In this document: piece by piece, positions 4,919-11,192 of the stretch | Position numbering within the stretch: position 1 is the stretch's first letter | Layout of the letters: each line of letters starts with the position of its first letter | Assembly (NCBI GenBank): GCA_001643535.1 | Contig: LXTG01000004.1 | Location: forward strand, 1-11,192 | Direction: 5' to 3' | Length of the DNA stretch: 11,192 bases | Source of the DNA: a candidate division NC10 bacterium SPGG6 | GTDB lineage: Bacteria > Methylomirabilota > Methylomirabilia > Methylomirabilales > CSP1-5 | Made by a program: the position numbers and the translations under genes | Notes under the pieces: generated by a model | What the model saw: only the letters and a program-made list of their open reading frames with translations | What the model was told of the DNA's origin: nothing | The model's database searches: none

Positions 4919-7105
4919 TCAGGCCCGGGTGAGCTGGGCGTATTTCACCTTGAGCTTTTTTGTCCCGATCCCGGGAAAGGTCACGACGACCTTCATCTCG
5001 TCTCCATTCCCCATCCGTTCGCGGATCCTGCCCACCCCCCACTCAGGATGCCTTACCTGGATCCCAGGCTGGTAGAAATCCACAAAGGGTGTCTGGTCCG
5101 CCTCCACCTCATACCGAAGAACAGACGCGCCATAGCCCTCGAGAGAGGTTGCATAGGAAGGGCTCGGGGCCTCGATCCTCTCGAGGAGGTGAGGGGTGAT
5201 CTCTTCCAAAAACCGGGAAGGAAGATTAAAGCTCTCCCCCCCGTAAAGGCGGCGCTGCACGGCCGCGGTGAGGAAAAGGCGCTTCTTCGCCCGGGTTACC
5301 CCCACGTAGCAGAGACGCCGTTCCTCCTCGAGCTCTTCCGGGTCGGTGTAGGCCCGACCGTGGGGGAAGACCCCTTCTTCCATCCCTGCGATGAAGACTA
5401 CGGGAAACTCCAATCCTTTGGCCATGTGCAGGGTCATCAGAGTCACTCTTCCCCGTGTATCTCTCATTCCCTCATCCACATTCGTGAGAAGCGCGACCAT
5501 ATCAAGGAATGCTTGCAGGGTCGTGTCCTCGCTTCGCTGGACAAAGTCTAGAGCAGCCGAGATCAGCTCCTGCAGATTCTCGATTCGGCTCAGGGCTTCT
5601 GGGGTACCTTCCTGCTCTAGTTCCGCCGAATACCCGGTCTCTTGCAGGAGGACTGAAACCAAGTCCGGGACCGGGGTCTCATGAAGTCGAGCGATGAACC
5701 GCTCGATGAGGGCCTGAAATTCAAGAAGGGCCTTCATCTGTCGTGCCGCAAGAAAACCTTCCTTTTCGATTTCCCGACACGCCTCCCATAAAGAAAGCCC
5801 CCTGGCCGCGGCAAGTTCGGAGACCCGATCCAAGGTCCCTCGGCCAATCCCCCTTGCCGGAACATTCACCACACGGAGAAAACTCACAGAGTCAGCAGGG
5901 TTCGCAATCAACCGAAGATACGCCACGAGGTCCCGAATCTCCTTGCGCTCGTAAAACCGGAGGCCGCCCACGATGGCGTAAGGGACGACGGCCCGCCTCA
6001 GGGCATCCTCCAGGACGCGGGACTGGGCGTTCACACGATAGAAGACGGCGAAGTCGTCAAAGTCGTATCCCTCCTGTACCGCGAGATGTCTGATAGTTTC
6101 CATGATGAAGGTCGCTTCATCCCCCTCATCCCGCGCGTGGCAAAAGCCCACCAGTTCCCCCACCTCGTTTTCCGTCCACAGCCTCTTGACCTTCCGGCCC
6201 CGGTTCCGCGCAATGACGGAAGAGGCCGCTTCCAAGATACGCTGAGTCGAGCGATAGTTTTGCTCGAGCCGGATCACCTTGCAGGAGGGATAGTCTCGTT
6301 CAAAATCCAGGATGTTTGCGAGGTCGGCCCCGCGCCACCGGTAGATCGACTGATCATCATCCCCGACCACCGCCAGGTTCTGGTGCCGTTCGGCCAGCAG
6401 CCGGATCAACCGGTACTGGGCATGATTGGTGTCCTGATACTCATCCACCATGAGGTACCGCCATAACTCCTGATAGGCGCTGAGAACCAGCGGCCGCTCC
6501 ACGAAGAGCCGGACAGTCTCCATCAGGAGGTCATCAAAATCCAAGGCCCCGTTTCTCTGCAGCGCCGCCTGGTATCGATAATAGATTCTAGCCACCCGTT
6601 CTTCGAGGTAATCGGCCGCCTGGGAGGCAAACCCCGCCGGGGTGAGGAGATCGTTCTTGGCTCGACTGATCTTTGCCCGGACTACCCTGGGGTGGATGAC
6701 CCGCTCACCCAGATCCAACTCCTTGAGGCACCCCCGGAGGAGGGCGAGCTGATCGCCCTCATCGTAGATCACAAAAGAGGAACGGAGATCTAGGTGTTGG
6801 GCGTTTTTCCTCAAGATCTTGACGCAGGTGGCGTGAAAGGTCCCCACCCAGACGTTCACCCCTTCGGCCCCCAGGAGCCGGGCCACCCGCTCCCGCATCT
6901 CCTCGGCCGCCTTGTTGGTGAAGGTCACCGCCAGGACATTCCAGGGACGAATGTGGCACTCGCCGATGAGGTAGGCAATCCGGTGGGTGATGACGCGTGT
7001 CTTCCCCGATCCGGCCCCGGCGAGGATGAGGAGGGGGCCCTCGGTGTGGAGGACCGCCTCCCGCTGCGGCGGGTTCAGGTCGATCAGGCACGCTTCAGAG
7101 CTCAC
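4919..7105 (-). CDS. pcrA: UvrD/PcrA-type superfamily 1A DNA helicase
   Basis: This is an ATP-dependent 3'-5' helicase acting in repair, replication-fork processing and RecA removal. All SF1A motifs are present in order: Walker A AGAGSGKT near residue 30; motif Ia/Ib TFTNKAAEEM and GTFHATC; Walker B VDEYQDT near 220; motif III GDDDQSIYRWRGA; motif IV LEQNYRST; motif V MTLHMAKGLEFPVVF; and motif VI RRLCYVGVTRAKKRL. The last 50 residues (GIQVRHPEWGVGRI, then FPGIGTKKLKVKYA) form the tudor-like tail of PcrA/UvrD, which in relatives contacts RNA polymerase. At 728 residues the length is normal. I chose GTG at 7105 because GAGG lies six nt before it. A GTG two codons earlier (7111) would have GAGG directly against it. 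The start is 18 bp after the ClC stop, so co-transcription is likely. Confidence 0.96.
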   Translation of the reverse strand: MSSEACLIDLNPPQREAVLHTEGPLLILAGAGSGKTRVITHRIAYLIGECHIRPWNVLAVTFTNKAAEEMRERVARLLGAEGVNVWVGTFHATCVKILRKNAQHLDLRSSFVIYDEGDQLALLRGCLKELDLGERVIHPRVVRAKISRAKNDLLTPAGFASQAADYLEERVARIYYRYQAALQRNGALDFDDLLMETVRLFVERPLVLSAYQELWRYLMVDEYQDTNHAQYRLIRLLAERHQNLAVVGDDDQSIYRWRGADLANILDFERDYPSCKVIRLEQNYRSTQRILEAASSVIARNRGRKVKRLWTENEVGELVGFCHARDEGDEATFIMETIRHLAVQEGYDFDDFAVFYRVNAQSRVLEDALRRAVVPYAIVGGLRFYERKEIRDLVAYLRLIANPADSVSFLRVVNVPARGIGRGTLDRVSELAAARGLSLWEACREIEKEGFLAARQMKALLEFQALIERFIARLHETPVPDLVSVLLQETGYSAELEQEGTPEALSRIENLQELISAALDFVQRSEDTTLQAFLDMVALLTNVDEGMRDTRGRVTLMTLHMAKGLEFPVVFIAGMEEGVFPHGRAYTDPEELEEERRLCYVGVTRAKKRLFLTAAVQRRLYGGESFNLPSRFLEEITPHLLERIEAPSPSYATSLEGYGASVLRYEVEADQTPFVDFYQPGIQVRHPEWGVGRIRERMGNGDEMKVVVTFPGIGTKKLKVKYAQLTRA

Positions 7106-7111
7106 CGACAC

Positions 7112-7115
7112 CCTC
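7112..7115 (-). promoter_or_regulatory. Ribosome binding site choosing pcrA start
   Basis: GAGG on the minus strand has zero spacing to GTG 7111 but six nt to GTG 7105, so the inner codon is the better start. It lies within the short gap after the ClC stop codon. Confidence 0.6.
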
Positions 7116-7123
7116 GGGGAAGG

Positions 7124-8890
7124 TCAAAGCAGATGTTTGCTGATCAGGGCCTGGTTGTATGCCCGGATGACGTGGGACCGCGAGATAATTCCCACCAACT
7201 TCTTCGGGTTATCCGGATCCACCACCGGCAAGTGCCCCAGGTCCCGCACGTGGAAGCGGACGAGGACATCATGCAGGCTGTTGTCCGGAGTCACCGTGAT
7301 CAAATCCTTGGTGGCTAGCTCCCCTACCTTGGCCTGCAGGTCTCCGTTGTCCAGGGCCTTCTGCACGTCCTGGGCCGTGACCACCCCGGTGAGCTCCCCA
7401 GACTGGTTCAACACCGGGAACCACTCATGCTGCTCCTCGGCGGACCTCTGGAGGAATCCCTCGACGGTCACCTCCTCGGGCAACCAGAGGAGCCGATCGG
7501 TGAGAGCCTCCCGCACCGGGATAGAAGCCATTACATCCACGTCCCGCCCGGCCCGGAATCTGATGCCCCGCTTCACGAGCTTCAGGGTATAAATGGTCTC
7601 CTTGTTCAGCACGTTATAGATGAGGACACTGATCACCGTGCTGGTCATGATCGGCAGGATGATACGGTAGTCGCCGGTCATCTCAAAGATGATGATGATG
7701 GCGGTGATGGGTGCCTGGGCCGCCCCACCGAAGACCGCCCCCATCCCGACCAGGGCATAGGCCCCCGCACCCGCAGTGAAGCTCGGAAAGAGGCCATGGA
7801 CAATGTGGCCGTACGCCCCGCCCAGCATGGCCCCCACAAACAGGGCCGGAGCAAAGACCCCCCCGGATCCGCCCGAGGCGAGGGTCAGCGGGGTAGCCAG
7901 CATCTTGGCGAAGATGAGGATCGCCAGGAGGGCGAGGGACGTTCTCCCGTTCAGCGCCTCCTCAATGGCGGGGAAACCGGTCCCGAAGATCTGAGGAAGG
8001 AAAAATCCCATCACCCCCACGAGGAGACCGCCCACGGCGGGCATCAAGTAGGCGGGAAAGCGCCAGCTGTCGAAGCGGTCCTCAAACCAGTAGAGCACGC
8101 GCACGAAGGCCACCGCCGCCAGGCCTGCGAGGACTCCGAGCAACAGATAAAGGGGCATCTCCTTGGCGCTCAGCAGGCCGTAGGCTGGAACTGTGAAGGA
8201 AGGAAAATCGCCCAGCATGGCACGGGAGACGATGGCCGAGGACACGGAGGAAAGGATGACCAGACTGAAGTCGAGACTGACCTGCCCCATGAAGATCTCG
8301 AGGGCGAACATCGCGCCCGCGATAGGGGCGTTGAAGGTGGCGGCGATCCCCCCGGCGGCCCCGCACGCCACGAGCGTTTTGATCCGCTCGTCAGACATCT
8401 TAAGATATTGTCCCACGGTGGAGCCGATCCCGGCCCCAATCTGGATCATGGGGCCCTCTCGACCCGCAGAGCCGCCCGAGCCGATGGTGAGGGCGGACGT
8501 GACAATCTTGGCGAAGGCCACCCGCTTCCGAATCCGCCCCCCCTTGACTGCCATAGCGGTCATAACCTCGGGGACCCCATGGCCTTTAGCCTCCTGGGCA
8601 AAGCGATAGATCAATGGCCCGACGATCAAGCCCCCGATCGCCGGCAGAAGGATGACGTAATACTCCCCCAAGAGGGTAAGTGCCCCGCGCCCAGTCTCGA
8701 AGAAAAAGTGGGTGGTATATTGGAGTAGCTTAATGAAGATTACGGATCCAACACCGGTCGCAAGCCCCACGAGGATAGAGACGACAGTGAGATAGGCCCC
8801 TTCCGGGATGCGGGGATGATAGGCGAGACGGAGGAGGATGCGCCGAAGATAACCAGGGGACGCTCCTTGCTCTTCCTTCTCCTCGGCCAT
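7124..8890 (-). CDS. ClC-family chloride channel/transporter with two C-terminal CBS domains
   Basis: This is an integral membrane anion transport protein of 588 residues. The ClC core spans about residues 30-440 and contains the anion-selectivity signatures: GHGVP (103-107, where ClcA has GSGIP), GREGP (143-147, with the gating glutamate Glu145), GVFAP (344-348) and the pore tyrosine Tyr434 (ETIYTLKL). At the internal proton-glutamate position of E. coli ClcA (Glu203) my alignment of helix H gives Ile199, next to the conserved Glu198. That is a channel-like or uncoupled feature. Residues about 455-510 and 525-582 form two CBS domains (VVTAQDVQKAL, HLPVVDPDNPKKLVGIISR), which in relatives bind nucleotides. 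The ATG start has GGGAGG upstream with a long 12-nt spacer. It lies between glmS (80 bp) and pcrA. Whether it is a channel or an exchanger is not decided. Confidence 0.93.
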   Translation of the reverse strand: MAEEKEEQGASPGYLRRILLRLAYHPRIPEGAYLTVVSILVGLATGVGSVIFIKLLQYTTHFFFETGRGALTLLGEYYVILLPAIGGLIVGPLIYRFAQEAKGHGVPEVMTAMAVKGGRIRKRVAFAKIVTSALTIGSGGSAGREGPMIQIGAGIGSTVGQYLKMSDERIKTLVACGAAGGIAATFNAPIAGAMFALEIFMGQVSLDFSLVILSSVSSAIVSRAMLGDFPSFTVPAYGLLSAKEMPLYLLLGVLAGLAAVAFVRVLYWFEDRFDSWRFPAYLMPAVGGLLVGVMGFFLPQIFGTGFPAIEEALNGRTSLALLAILIFAKMLATPLTLASGGSGGVFAPALFVGAMLGGAYGHIVHGLFPSFTAGAGAYALVGMGAVFGGAAQAPITAIIIIFEMTGDYRIILPIMTSTVISVLIYNVLNKETIYTLKLVKRGIRFRAGRDVDVMASIPVREALTDRLLWLPEEVTVEGFLQRSAEEQHEWFPVLNQSGELTGVVTAQDVQKALDNGDLQAKVGELATKDLITVTPDNSLHDVLVRFHVRDLGHLPVVDPDNPKKLVGIISRSHVIRAYNQALISKHLL

Positions 8891-8931
8891 GCGCTACATC
8901 GGCCTCCCTGTCATCGGATGCTTTTGGGAAA

Positions 8932-8950
8932 TTTGCCGGGGGAAGGCAAA
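8932..8950 (-). terminator. Weak hairpin after glmS
   Basis: TTTGCC and GGCAAA form a 6-bp stem with a 7-nt loop, 20 nt beyond the glmS stop. Only three T residues follow the stem on the minus strand, so it would at most attenuate read-through into the ClC gene. It may be chance. Confidence 0.25.
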
Positions 8951-8970
8951 GCCTGCAGAGTTATCCCTAC

Positions 8971-10800
8971 TCACTCTACCGTGACACTCTTGGCAAGGTT
9001 CCGCGGTTGGTCGACATCACAGCCCTTGTGAACGGCGATGTGGTAGGCGAGAAGCTGCAAGGGAATCACCGAGAGGATCGGGCTCAGGTGTGGGCTGGTT
9101 GCCGGCATGGCCACGTAATCATCGACCCGAGAGAAGAGATCCGTGTCGCCCTGGGTCCCCACGGCGATCACGACTCCCCCTCTGGCCTTGACTTCCTGGA
9201 TGTTCGCCAGGATCTTTGCGTGGGTCCGACCCTGCGGGGCCAAGACGAGCACCGGCATCCTAGAATCGATCAAGGCGATCGGCCCATGCTTCATCTCCCC
9301 AGCCGGATATCCCTCGGCATGGATATACGAGATCTCTTTGAGCTTCAGGGCCCCCTCGAGGGCAATGGGGTAATGAATCCCCCGCCCCAAGAAGAGAAAA
9401 TCAGTGTGCTGAGCGTAGCGGTGGCACAGACGCTCGATCACGCCATCGGACTGCAGCGTCTCTTCCGCCAACTGCGGCAGTCTCAGGAGCCCCGCCAGCA
9501 GCTCCTGCACCCGCGCCGCATCCAGGACCCCCCGCCGCCGCCCGAGATACAGGGCAAAAAGATATAAGGCCGTGAGCTGAGCGGTGAAGGCCTTGGTCGA
9601 GGCCACACCGATCTCGGGTCCGGCATGGGTGTACAATACCCCATCACTCTCCCGGGCGATGGAGCTCCCTACAACATTGACGACGGAGACAATCCGGCAA
9701 CCGTGCCTCTTCGCCTCCCGAAGAGCGACGAGGGTGTCCAAGGTCTCCCCGGACTGACTAATGGTGAGCACCAGGGTGGACGGATCGAGGATGAGATCCC
9801 GGTAGCGGAACTCGGAGCTATAGTCCACCTCCACCGGGACCCGGCAAAGCTCCTCAAGGAGAAACTTCGCCACTAACGCCGCATGCCACGAAGTGCCACA
9901 GGCCACCAGCACCACCCGCTGCACGAGCGGGAGGATCTCCTCCACCTCCTCCATCCCGTCGAGATAGATCTCACCGGCCTCCAGGGAGTAGCGACCCAGG
10001 ATCGTATCTCGAATAGCCCGGGGCTGTTCATAGATTTCTTTCAGCATAAAATGCTTGTAGCCCCCCTTCTCGACCAGGATGGGGCTCCATGGGATCCGCT
10101 CGACCGTGCGCTGGACCGGGTCCCCCTCCAGCGTGGTGATCATGACCCCTTCCCGGCTGATCACGGCAATCTCCTGATCCTCGAGGAAGAGGACATTCCG
10201 CGTGTGGGCGATGAGCGCAGGGATATCCGAGGCAATCAGGAACTCCCCCTCTCCCAGCCCCACCACCAGCGGGCTGGAAGATCGGGCCCCCACGATCCGG
10301 TCTGGGTCCCCCTTCCACATCGCCGCGATGGCATACGCCCCCGAGACCTCCTTGAGGGCGTGCCGTACCGCTTCCTCCAGGTCGCCCTCGAGATATTTCT
10401 CGATGAGATGAACGATCACCTCCGTGTCAGTATCCGACGTGAACCGGTGCCCTTCGGCAGCCAGTTTCTCCTTCAGGGGCACGTAGTTCTCGATGATGCC
10501 GTTGTGCACCAGCACGAGCTCGCCGGTGCAGTCCACGAGGGGATGGGCGTTGGCTTCGGAGGGGCGGCCGTGGGTGGCCCAGCGGGTATGGCCAACGCCA
10601 ATATCCCCCCCGAGCTCTTTGCCCCACAGGGTATTTTCCAGCTCCTTGATCTTCCCGACACTCCGGTAGATCTGGAGCGCCTCTTGATGCAGGAAGGCGA
10701 CGCCTGCCGAATCGTAGCCCCGGTACTCGAGCCGTTTCAACCCATCCAGGAGGACCGGCACCACGTTCTTCGGGCCTACGTATCCGATAATCCCACACAT
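8971..10800 (-). CDS. glmS: Glutamine--fructose-6-phosphate aminotransferase (isomerizing)
   Basis: GlmS converts fructose-6-phosphate and glutamine to glucosamine-6-phosphate, the entry step to UDP-GlcNAc for the cell wall. The 609-residue length is typical. The N-terminal glutaminase begins MCGIIGYVG, with Cys2 (Cys1 after Met removal) as nucleophile, followed by RGYDSAG (28-34), HTRWATHG (71-78) and HNGIIEN (99-105). The two sugar-isomerase (SIS) domains carry CGTSWHAAL near 301, SQSGETLDT near 348, and ALEGALKLKEISYIHAEGYPAGEMKHGP across about 480-507 (split here only by position). The C terminus ends in DVDQPRNLAKSVTVE, the family's substrate-site tail. The start must be ATG 10800, since the cysteine has to be exposed; a TTG three codons upstream is rejected. 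GAGG lies nine nt before the ATG. It follows glmU, the last enzyme of the same pathway. Confidence 0.98.
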   Translation of the reverse strand: MCGIIGYVGPKNVVPVLLDGLKRLEYRGYDSAGVAFLHQEALQIYRSVGKIKELENTLWGKELGGDIGVGHTRWATHGRPSEANAHPLVDCTGELVLVHNGIIENYVPLKEKLAAEGHRFTSDTDTEVIVHLIEKYLEGDLEEAVRHALKEVSGAYAIAAMWKGDPDRIVGARSSSPLVVGLGEGEFLIASDIPALIAHTRNVLFLEDQEIAVISREGVMITTLEGDPVQRTVERIPWSPILVEKGGYKHFMLKEIYEQPRAIRDTILGRYSLEAGEIYLDGMEEVEEILPLVQRVVLVACGTSWHAALVAKFLLEELCRVPVEVDYSSEFRYRDLILDPSTLVLTISQSGETLDTLVALREAKRHGCRIVSVVNVVGSSIARESDGVLYTHAGPEIGVASTKAFTAQLTALYLFALYLGRRRGVLDAARVQELLAGLLRLPQLAEETLQSDGVIERLCHRYAQHTDFLFLGRGIHYPIALEGALKLKEISYIHAEGYPAGEMKHGPIALIDSRMPVLVLAPQGRTHAKILANIQEVKARGGVVIAVGTQGDTDLFSRVDDYVAMPATSPHLSPILSVIPLQLLAYHIAVHKGCDVDQPRNLAKSVTVE

Positions 10801-10810
10801 GCCGTCCAAC

Positions 10811-10838
10811 CTCGAGCGATCAGCCCTGAGCCATCAGT
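10811..10838. repeat. Degenerate heptad array upstream of glmS
   Basis: Four in-phase plus-strand units: CTCGAGC (10811), GATCAGC (10818), CCTGAGC (10825) and CATCAGT (10832). On the minus strand these read GCTGATC, GCTCAGG and so on, giving a (G)CTGATN-like unit. The array overlaps the outer part of the glmS ribosome binding site. It is more diverged than the gat-cluster arrays. Confidence 0.5.
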
Positions 10839-10874
10839 GCTTCGATTCGCAAATACGGTTACATATTCTTGAGA

Positions 10875-10883
10875 ATTACATCA
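10875..10883 (-). promoter_or_regulatory. Possible extended -10 element upstream of glmS
   Basis: The minus strand reads TGA then TGTAAT, matching the -10 hexamer at five of six positions with an upstream TG. No good -35 is present at 16-18 bp. It lies in the most AT-rich part of the glmU-glmS gap, so a separate glmS promoter is plausible but weakly supported. Confidence 0.3.
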
Positions 10884-10894
10884 GAGACTTTGCT

Positions 10895-10915
10895 CACTCA
10901 GCACTATGTCCTGAG
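10895..10915. repeat. Very degenerate heptads in glmU-glmS gap
   Basis: Three in-phase units, CACTCAG (10895), CACTATG (10902) and TCCTGAG (10909), resemble the other arrays only loosely (CTCAG/CTGAG cores). I list them with low confidence because the second array in the same gap is clearer. Confidence 0.3.
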
Positions 10916-10918
10916 TAA

Positions 10919-10940
10919 ATAAGTTCGTCACCGAACTTAT
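10919..10940 (-). terminator. GNRA-looped hairpin downstream of glmU
   Basis: ATAAGTTCG and CGAACTTAT form a perfect 9-bp stem. On the minus strand the loop is GTGA, a GNRA tetraloop. It begins 11 nt after the glmU stop. The T-tract is poor (the 3' arm ends in CTTAT, then TTAC), so this is either a weak intrinsic terminator or a 3'-end stabilising hairpin. Confidence 0.45.
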
Positions 10941-10951
10941 GCATCGAAGGA

Positions 10952-11192
10952 TCAGTCATCGTCAGGCTCGGGGGGCGCCATGGCCTGCCGCTTTTTGCGG
11001 GTCGCCGCCGCCCGGCCCTCCTTGTTCACCTGGGCGGCCCGCCCAAAGGCCACCGCATCCGGCGGGACCGACTCGGTGATCGTCGAGCCAGCCGCAATGA
11101 TCGCCCCTTTCCCTATGGTCACCGGGGCCACTAGGTTCGTGTTGCTCCCCACAAAGACCTCATCCTCGATGACCGTCTCGTAGGGGTTCCCG
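10952..11192 (-). CDS. glmU: Bifunctional GlmU, C-terminal end (partial)
   Basis: This is the 3' end of glmU, running off the right edge of the window; the frame is open through 11192. The 79 visible residues are the last coils of the left-handed beta-helix acetyltransferase domain and its tail. VIEDEVFVGS is followed by NTNLVAPVTIG and IIAAGSTITESVPPDAVAFGRA, matching the GlmU segment in which the helix ends and the C-terminal arm begins. GlmU acetylates glucosamine-1-phosphate and then makes UDP-GlcNAc. The tail (KEGRAAATRKKRQAM, then PPEPDDD) is basic then acidic and looks lineage-specific. The N-terminal uridylyltransferase half is outside the window, so a stand-alone beta-helix acetyltransferase cannot be strictly excluded. 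Its neighbour glmS acts in the same pathway. Confidence 0.9.
   Translation of the reverse strand, partial: GNPYETVIEDEVFVGSNTNLVAPVTIGKGAIIAAGSTITESVPPDAVAFGRAAQVNKEGRAAATRKKRQAMAPPEPDDD

Noticed and set aside
4403..5551. 382-codon plus-strand frame from the spacer into pcrA
   Set aside because: More than half is antisense to the conserved C-terminal part of pcrA, and the spacer part is Pro/Arg/Gly-rich without family resemblance.
7427..8728. 433-codon open frame on the plus strand
   Set aside because: It lies entirely antisense to the ClC gene, whose protein has all the family motifs. Its own translation is His/Asp/Gly-rich with no recognisable domain, which is usual for shadow frames in GC-rich DNA.
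9883..10872. 329-codon plus-strand frame across glmS and its leader
   Set aside because: It is antisense to the glutaminase domain of glmS and shows no protein-like motif.
10866..10877. Short inverted repeat ATTCT-TG-AGAAT as an operator
   Set aside because: Five-bp arms in AT-rich DNA are expected by chance, and nothing else ties it to a known regulator.
10801..10951. glmS ribozyme/riboswitch
   Set aside because: The gap is long enough, but neither the AGCGCC cleavage-site core nor the nested pseudoknot arrangement is recognisable on the minus strand.

Overview
The window is a GC-rich bacterial chromosomal segment in which every recognisable gene lies on the minus strand. In transcription order (right to left) they are glmU (3' end only), glmS, a CBS-domain ClC chloride transporter, pcrA/uvrD helicase, gatC, gatA, a gamma-glutamylcyclotransferase-like gene and gatB. 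All are chromosomal housekeeping or accessory-housekeeping genes. I see no phage, transposase, plasmid or CRISPR genes, and no tRNA or rRNA gene. The GatCAB set implies that Gln-tRNA and/or Asn-tRNA is made by transamidation. The taxon cannot be fixed from the sequence. Gene content, codon use and intergenic heptad repeats suggest an uncultured environmental lineage (NC10/Methylomirabilota-like, Nitrospirae-like or deltaproteobacterial-like), but that is only an impression.

Right part (about 4919-11192): glmU and glmS catalyse the last and first dedicated steps towards UDP-GlcNAc for peptidoglycan and LPS. They are separated by a 151-bp gap holding a GNRA-type hairpin, a possible promoter and degenerate heptads. 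After glmS come an 80-bp gap, the ClC gene, and pcrA only about 18 bp further on, so the last two are probably co-transcribed.

Middle (4358-4918): a 561-bp spacer without a convincing gene on either strand. It contains a promoter for gatC, a C-rich pyrimidine tract and a dense set of perfect or near-perfect hairpins. Some of its plus-strand words resemble parts of RNase P RNA, including the CCGGAGCAAG signature, but the most conserved RNase P blocks are missing. This is the best candidate for something undescribed in the window.

Left part (1-4357): the transamidosome operon gatC-gatA-(GGCT-like)-gatB. The GGCT-like gene sits between gatA and gatB. Every junction here carries an array of 7-bp repeats, a different variant at each junction. 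The arrays run up to the start codons of gatA and gatB, and at gatB the repeat itself supplies the GTG start codon. Neither gene has a visible Shine-Dalgarno sequence, while gatC, the GGCT-like gene, pcrA and glmS do. Two arrays form inverted pairs that could fold as long imperfect stems, and the 206-bp element between one pair shares words with the 561-bp spacer.
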